Of a stretch of DNA of 64,000 bases, positions 61,570 to 64,000 are shown piece after piece. The position numbers and the translations under genes were made by a program. The DNA comes from JAVJUV01 sp040220415. GTDB lineage: Bacteria > Pseudomonadota > Alphaproteobacteria > Rhodobacterales > Rhodobacteraceae. The stretch lies in assembly GCA_040220415.1 (NCBI GenBank), contig JAVJUV010000091.1:124001-188000 (forward strand). The letters are read 5' to 3'. The notes below the pieces were generated by a model. It saw nothing but the letters and a program-made list of their open reading frames with translations. It was not told where the DNA came from and made no database searches. Each line of letters begins with the position of its first letter. The first letter of the stretch is position 1.

Positions 61570-61605
61570 GGGTCGCGAACGATCATTCGCCAGATCGGAA
61601 TGCGC

Positions 61606-62028
61606 TCAGCGCGTGTCCGATCCGTTTCCCGATGATCGTATCGCGTTCACGAAGGGGATGGTCCCCGTCAGCACGATGGATATCCCGATAAACGAGATCA
61701 CGAAGGTGATGACCATCAGCGCAAGCTGTGCGATCAGAGGCGACATGCCGTGTTCCATCGCAAGCGACAACCCAACCCTGTTGACCAGGTAGGCCACGAC
61801 ATAGACCAAGACATAAGCCGGCAACCGGGAATAACCCGTCGTGCCGAATACGAACCTTCCGTGGATCATGAAGTTCCAGAGAATGCCGATCGAGAACGAG
61901 ATTATCAGCGCCGTCTGCGGATGCAGCCCTGCCAGATACAGAATGGCAAACAGGGAATAGCCGAACGCGAAGTTGACGACGCCGGTCAGGCCGAACTTGA
62001 TGAAACGCTTGATCCAACTGTCGCTCAT
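61606..62028 (-). CDS. GtrA family membrane protein, second copy
   Basis: A 140-residue protein with four helices. The start WIKRFIKFGLTGVVNFAFGYSLF and the block IGILWNFMIHGRFVFG are standard GtrA features. It ends in FVISFIGISIVLTGTIPFVNAI. It should flip the polyprenyl-phosphate sugar made by a GtrB partner, probably the gene at 60574. Its ATG follows the TGA of the epimerase gene by one nucleotide, so it belongs to the leftward operon that starts to the right of the window. Several in-frame ATGs lie upstream, but 62028 is the one next to the first helix. Confidence 0.87.
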   Translation of the reverse strand: MSDSWIKRFIKFGLTGVVNFAFGYSLFAILYLAGLHPQTALIISFSIGILWNFMIHGRFVFGTTGYSRLPAYVLVYVVAYLVNRVGLSLAMEHGMSPLIAQLALMVITFVISFIGISIVLTGTIPFVNAIRSSGNGSDTR

Positions 62029-62029
62029 G

Positions 62030-62920
62030 TCAGCTATGGCGCTCCTGTTCGACAACATTGGCGATCCCTGACCGAAGATCGAACGTCGGGACAAAACCGG
62101 TCTGGGACTTCAGTTTCGAGGTATCGGCAATCACCGACGCGGGATCGTCGTCCGGCCTTGGCCTTGCGCCAAGTGAAACAAGTTGCGCCGCGCCGCTCTG
62201 TTGTGCCGCTTCGGTGACGAGATCGCGCACCCTGGTGCCTTTGCCCGAGGCTATATTGACAGGCCCTGAAACTCCCGCATCCAGAACAGCGACCATCGCC
62301 CGGGCAACATCCGAAACATGCAGGAAGTCGCGAACCTGCTCGCCATCCGTACAGGGAACCGTTTGACCGGTCCTGAAGCCGTGGAACAGATCACCCAGCA
62401 ATCGGCCTTGCGGTTCACCCGGCCCGTAGACGAAAAAGATGCGGGCCCACGCGACAACCAACCCAAGTGATGCGGCCGCCTCGCACAACATCTGACCCGT
62501 GCGCGCCTTGCTCTGCCCGTAAAGACCCTGCGGAGCCAGACTGTCCGATTCCCTGTGCCGCACGTCGCGGCTCCAATCGTATTCGGCACAGGATCCTGCA
62601 GCGACAAGGTGTTTTCCACCGCACCGGGAAAAATCTGAAACCAGTCGCAGCGTGGCCGCCGCCCAGTCGATATTGGCCCGCGCAGTCATTCGCCCCGGTC
62701 CTCCATACCACGCCGCATGCACCAGCCCCTCGGCCCCCGCAGCGTCGAGAGCGTCGCGCGCGGACAGCTGATCCAGAAGGTCTACGGCCACCGTACGCTC
62801 CGCCCCCGCGACAGGGGCGCCTGTCCGCGACGCAGCGATGACTTCGTGACCTGCCCGCTCAAGTTCGATGGCGGTCTGGCGCCCGATCAATCCAGTGGCT
62901 CCGGTCAGAAGGACACGCAT
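62030..62920 (-). CDS. NAD-dependent sugar epimerase/dehydratase
   Basis: A 296-residue extended SDR. NAD(P) site VLLTGATGLIGRQTAIELERAG, active-site Ser in AAGSCAEYDW and Y-x-x-x-K in GLYGQSKARTGQML. FVYGPGEPQGRLLGDLFHG is the usual substrate block. It is probably a 4-ketoreductase or epimerase for a nucleotide sugar. It overlaps the stop of the C-methyltransferase gene as TGATG, so it likely acts on the product of that enzyme, reducing or epimerising a C-methylated keto sugar. Exact activity is inferred. Confidence 0.87.
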   Translation of the reverse strand: MRVLLTGATGLIGRQTAIELERAGHEVIAASRTGAPVAGAERTVAVDLLDQLSARDALDAAGAEGLVHAAWYGGPGRMTARANIDWAAATLRLVSDFSRCGGKHLVAAGSCAEYDWSRDVRHRESDSLAPQGLYGQSKARTGQMLCEAAASLGLVVAWARIFFVYGPGEPQGRLLGDLFHGFRTGQTVPCTDGEQVRDFLHVSDVARAMVAVLDAGVSGPVNIASGKGTRVRDLVTEAAQQSGAAQLVSLGARPRPDDDPASVIADTSKLKSQTGFVPTFDLRSGIANVVEQERHS

Positions 62921-64000
62921 CAGCCCACGACCCGGGTATCCGGAACCGCGATGACGAACCGAACATTCTTTTCCCGCAAATCGGAAAGCTGCGAGACGAC
63001 TTCATCCCGGATGTTCCAGGGCAGGATCACCAGATCATCCGGTGGCGAACTTCTAAGCTTGTCGACGGCAAAGACCGGAATGTGCGTGCCCGGAAGAAGC
63101 GTGCCCTGTTTCGCCGGGTTGCGGTCCACGCAATAGGAAATGTCCGCCGTCCCGACACCGCAGTAGTTCAGCAGCGTGTTGCCCTTGGCGGCGGCACCGT
63201 ATGCGGCAACCGTCCGGCCATTTACCTTTGCATCCGAAAGGTAGTCCAGAAAACTCTTCCTCAGCGCCTCGACACGGGGGCCGAACCCCTCATATCCTTC
63301 GGGCCGGTCCAGCTTCGCCCGGGTTTCTTTTTCCCGTACCGCATCGCGGCCGGGACAAGGCTGGTGCGAAGCTCCCTCCAGACACGAAAATACCCGCAGC
63401 GATCCCCCATGCGTCGGCAATTCCTCGACGTCGAAGACGCGAAGCCCGTGGGCCGCAAGAATACGCTCCAGCGCGACCAGGCTCAGATAGGTGTAATGCT
63501 CGTGATAGATCGTATCGAACTGCACCTTTTCGATCAGGTTCAGCAAGTGCGGAAACTCGACCGTCCAGACGGCGTCGCCCGTCAGGATCTCGGCAATCCC
63601 GGCGACGAAATCATTGATGTCCGGGACATGAGCCAGAACGTTCGCCGAGGACACAAGATCCGGCGCGACCCCTTCCTCGCGAAGTTGGCGCGCGAAGGCT
63701 TGTGTGAAGAATTCCACCCGTGTCGAAACGCCCTTCTTCTCGGCCTCGGCGGCGGTGTTTGCCGTGGGTTCGATGCCCAGCACCGGTATGCCCTCCTGCA
63801 CGAAGTACTGAAGCAGGTAGCCGTCGTTCGAAGCGATCTCCACGACCAGCGATCCGGTATTCAGACCAAGTCTCGGGATCATGGCCTGAACGTACTCGCT
63901 GCAATGTTTCAACCAGCTTTCGGAAAAGGACGAGAAATAGGCGTACTGATCATTGAAGATCGCATCTGCCGGCACCGCGTCCTCTACCTGAACCAGAAAA
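62920..64000 (-). CDS. NDP-sugar C-methyltransferase (TylC3/NovU type), N-terminus beyond window
   Basis: At least 359 residues are visible and the frame stays open to the right edge, so the gene continues beyond it. The visible part starts FLVQVEDAVPADAIFNDQYAYFSS, matching the link after the N-terminal zinc-binding domain, which must lie outside. The SAM site is SLVVEIASNDGYLLQYFVQ. The central VEFPHLLNLIEKVQFDTIYHEHYTYLS (in segments) contains the catalytic YHEHYTY motif. The C-terminal Rossmann-like domain has VAAYGAAAKGNTLLNYCG. It methylates a carbon of a 4-keto sugar, giving a branched sugar. An ATG-like start at 63975 is internal to the real gene and is rejected. Confidence 0.88.
   Translation of the reverse strand, partial: FLVQVEDAVPADAIFNDQYAYFSSFSESWLKHCSEYVQAMIPRLGLNTGSLVVEIASNDGYLLQYFVQEGIPVLGIEPTANTAAEAEKKGVSTRVEFFTQAFARQLREEGVAPDLVSSANVLAHVPDINDFVAGIAEILTGDAVWTVEFPHLLNLIEKVQFDTIYHEHYTYLSLVALERILAAHGLRVFDVEELPTHGGSLRVFSCLEGASHQPCPGRDAVREKETRAKLDRPEGYEGFGPRVEALRKSFLDYLSDAKVNGRTVAAYGAAAKGNTLLNYCGVGTADISYCVDRNPAKQGTLLPGTHIPVFAVDKLRSSPPDDLVILPWNIRDEVVSQLSDLREKNVRFVIAVPDTRVVG

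Noticed and set aside
61571..61595. Small inverted repeat GCGAA ... TTCGC after the GtrB-type gene as a terminator
   Set aside because: Only a 5-bp stem and no T-run, so too weak to call.
1..64000. CRISPR arrays, tRNA, rRNA and insertion sequences
   Set aside because: No regularly spaced repeats, tRNA-like cloverleaf with CCA-end context, rRNA-like blocks, transposase motifs or terminal inverted repeats were recognised by eye. A covariance-model search would be needed to exclude small RNAs.

Overview
The window is high-GC DNA with Shine-Dalgarno-led, tightly packed operons, ATGA/TGATG start-stop overlaps, TRAP and peptide-type ABC importers, FCD- and UTRA-type GntR regulators and an itaconate/mesaconate-type CoA pathway. 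This mix suggests a marine-type alphaproteobacterium, most likely Rhodobacterales; that is inferred from gene content, not from a marker gene. I see no rRNA, tRNA, CRISPR array, insertion sequence or prophage.

Region 1 (1-6.9 kb): the tail of a probable TRAP permease gene is followed by a Cys-type sulfatase. A leftward operon follows: SAM methyltransferase, MATE exporter, MddA/NnrU-like membrane methyltransferase, an unrecognised 93-residue ORF and a START-like protein. It is divergent from a GlxA-type AraC regulator.

Region 2 (7.0-24.4 kb): a catabolic regulon for an unknown sulfated, probably amide- or glutamyl-containing solute. It holds a gamma-glutamyltransferase-like protein, two enolase-superfamily proteins, an AstE/aspartoacylase-like deacylase, an M81 (MlrC-type) peptidase, three sulfatases, a five-gene peptide-type ABC importer split over two operons, and an FCD GntR regulator. 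Three divergent promoter regions inside it carry the same GTATAC-centred palindrome, which looks like one operator. None of the four sulfatases in the window has a signal peptide and all carry the C-x-P-[S/A]-R maturation motif, so desulfation is probably intracellular after import.

Region 3 (24.3-31.7 kb): an operon for a CitE-like lyase, a MaoC hydratase, a family III CoA-transferase and a UTRA GntR regulator is divergent from a TRAP dctPQM transporter. This resembles the itaconate/mesaconate route to pyruvate and acetyl-CoA. A formylglycine-generating enzyme with both active-site cysteines follows and can mature the sulfatases.

Region 4 (31.9-64 kb): an endonuclease/exonuclease/phosphatase-family membrane protein, then a large surface-polysaccharide locus. 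It encodes a GDP-mannose dehydratase and perosamine-synthase-like aminotransferase, many GT2/GT4 glycosyltransferases, a FUT8/NodZ-like transferase, two GT-C-type membrane proteins, a Wzx-like flippase, TylF- and C-methyltransferase-type enzymes, epimerases, an asparagine-synthase-like amidotransferase, an amine-oxidase-like flavoprotein, a polysaccharide deacetylase and two GtrA/GtrB-type modules. The last gene runs off the right edge. No convincing Wzy polymerase was identified.
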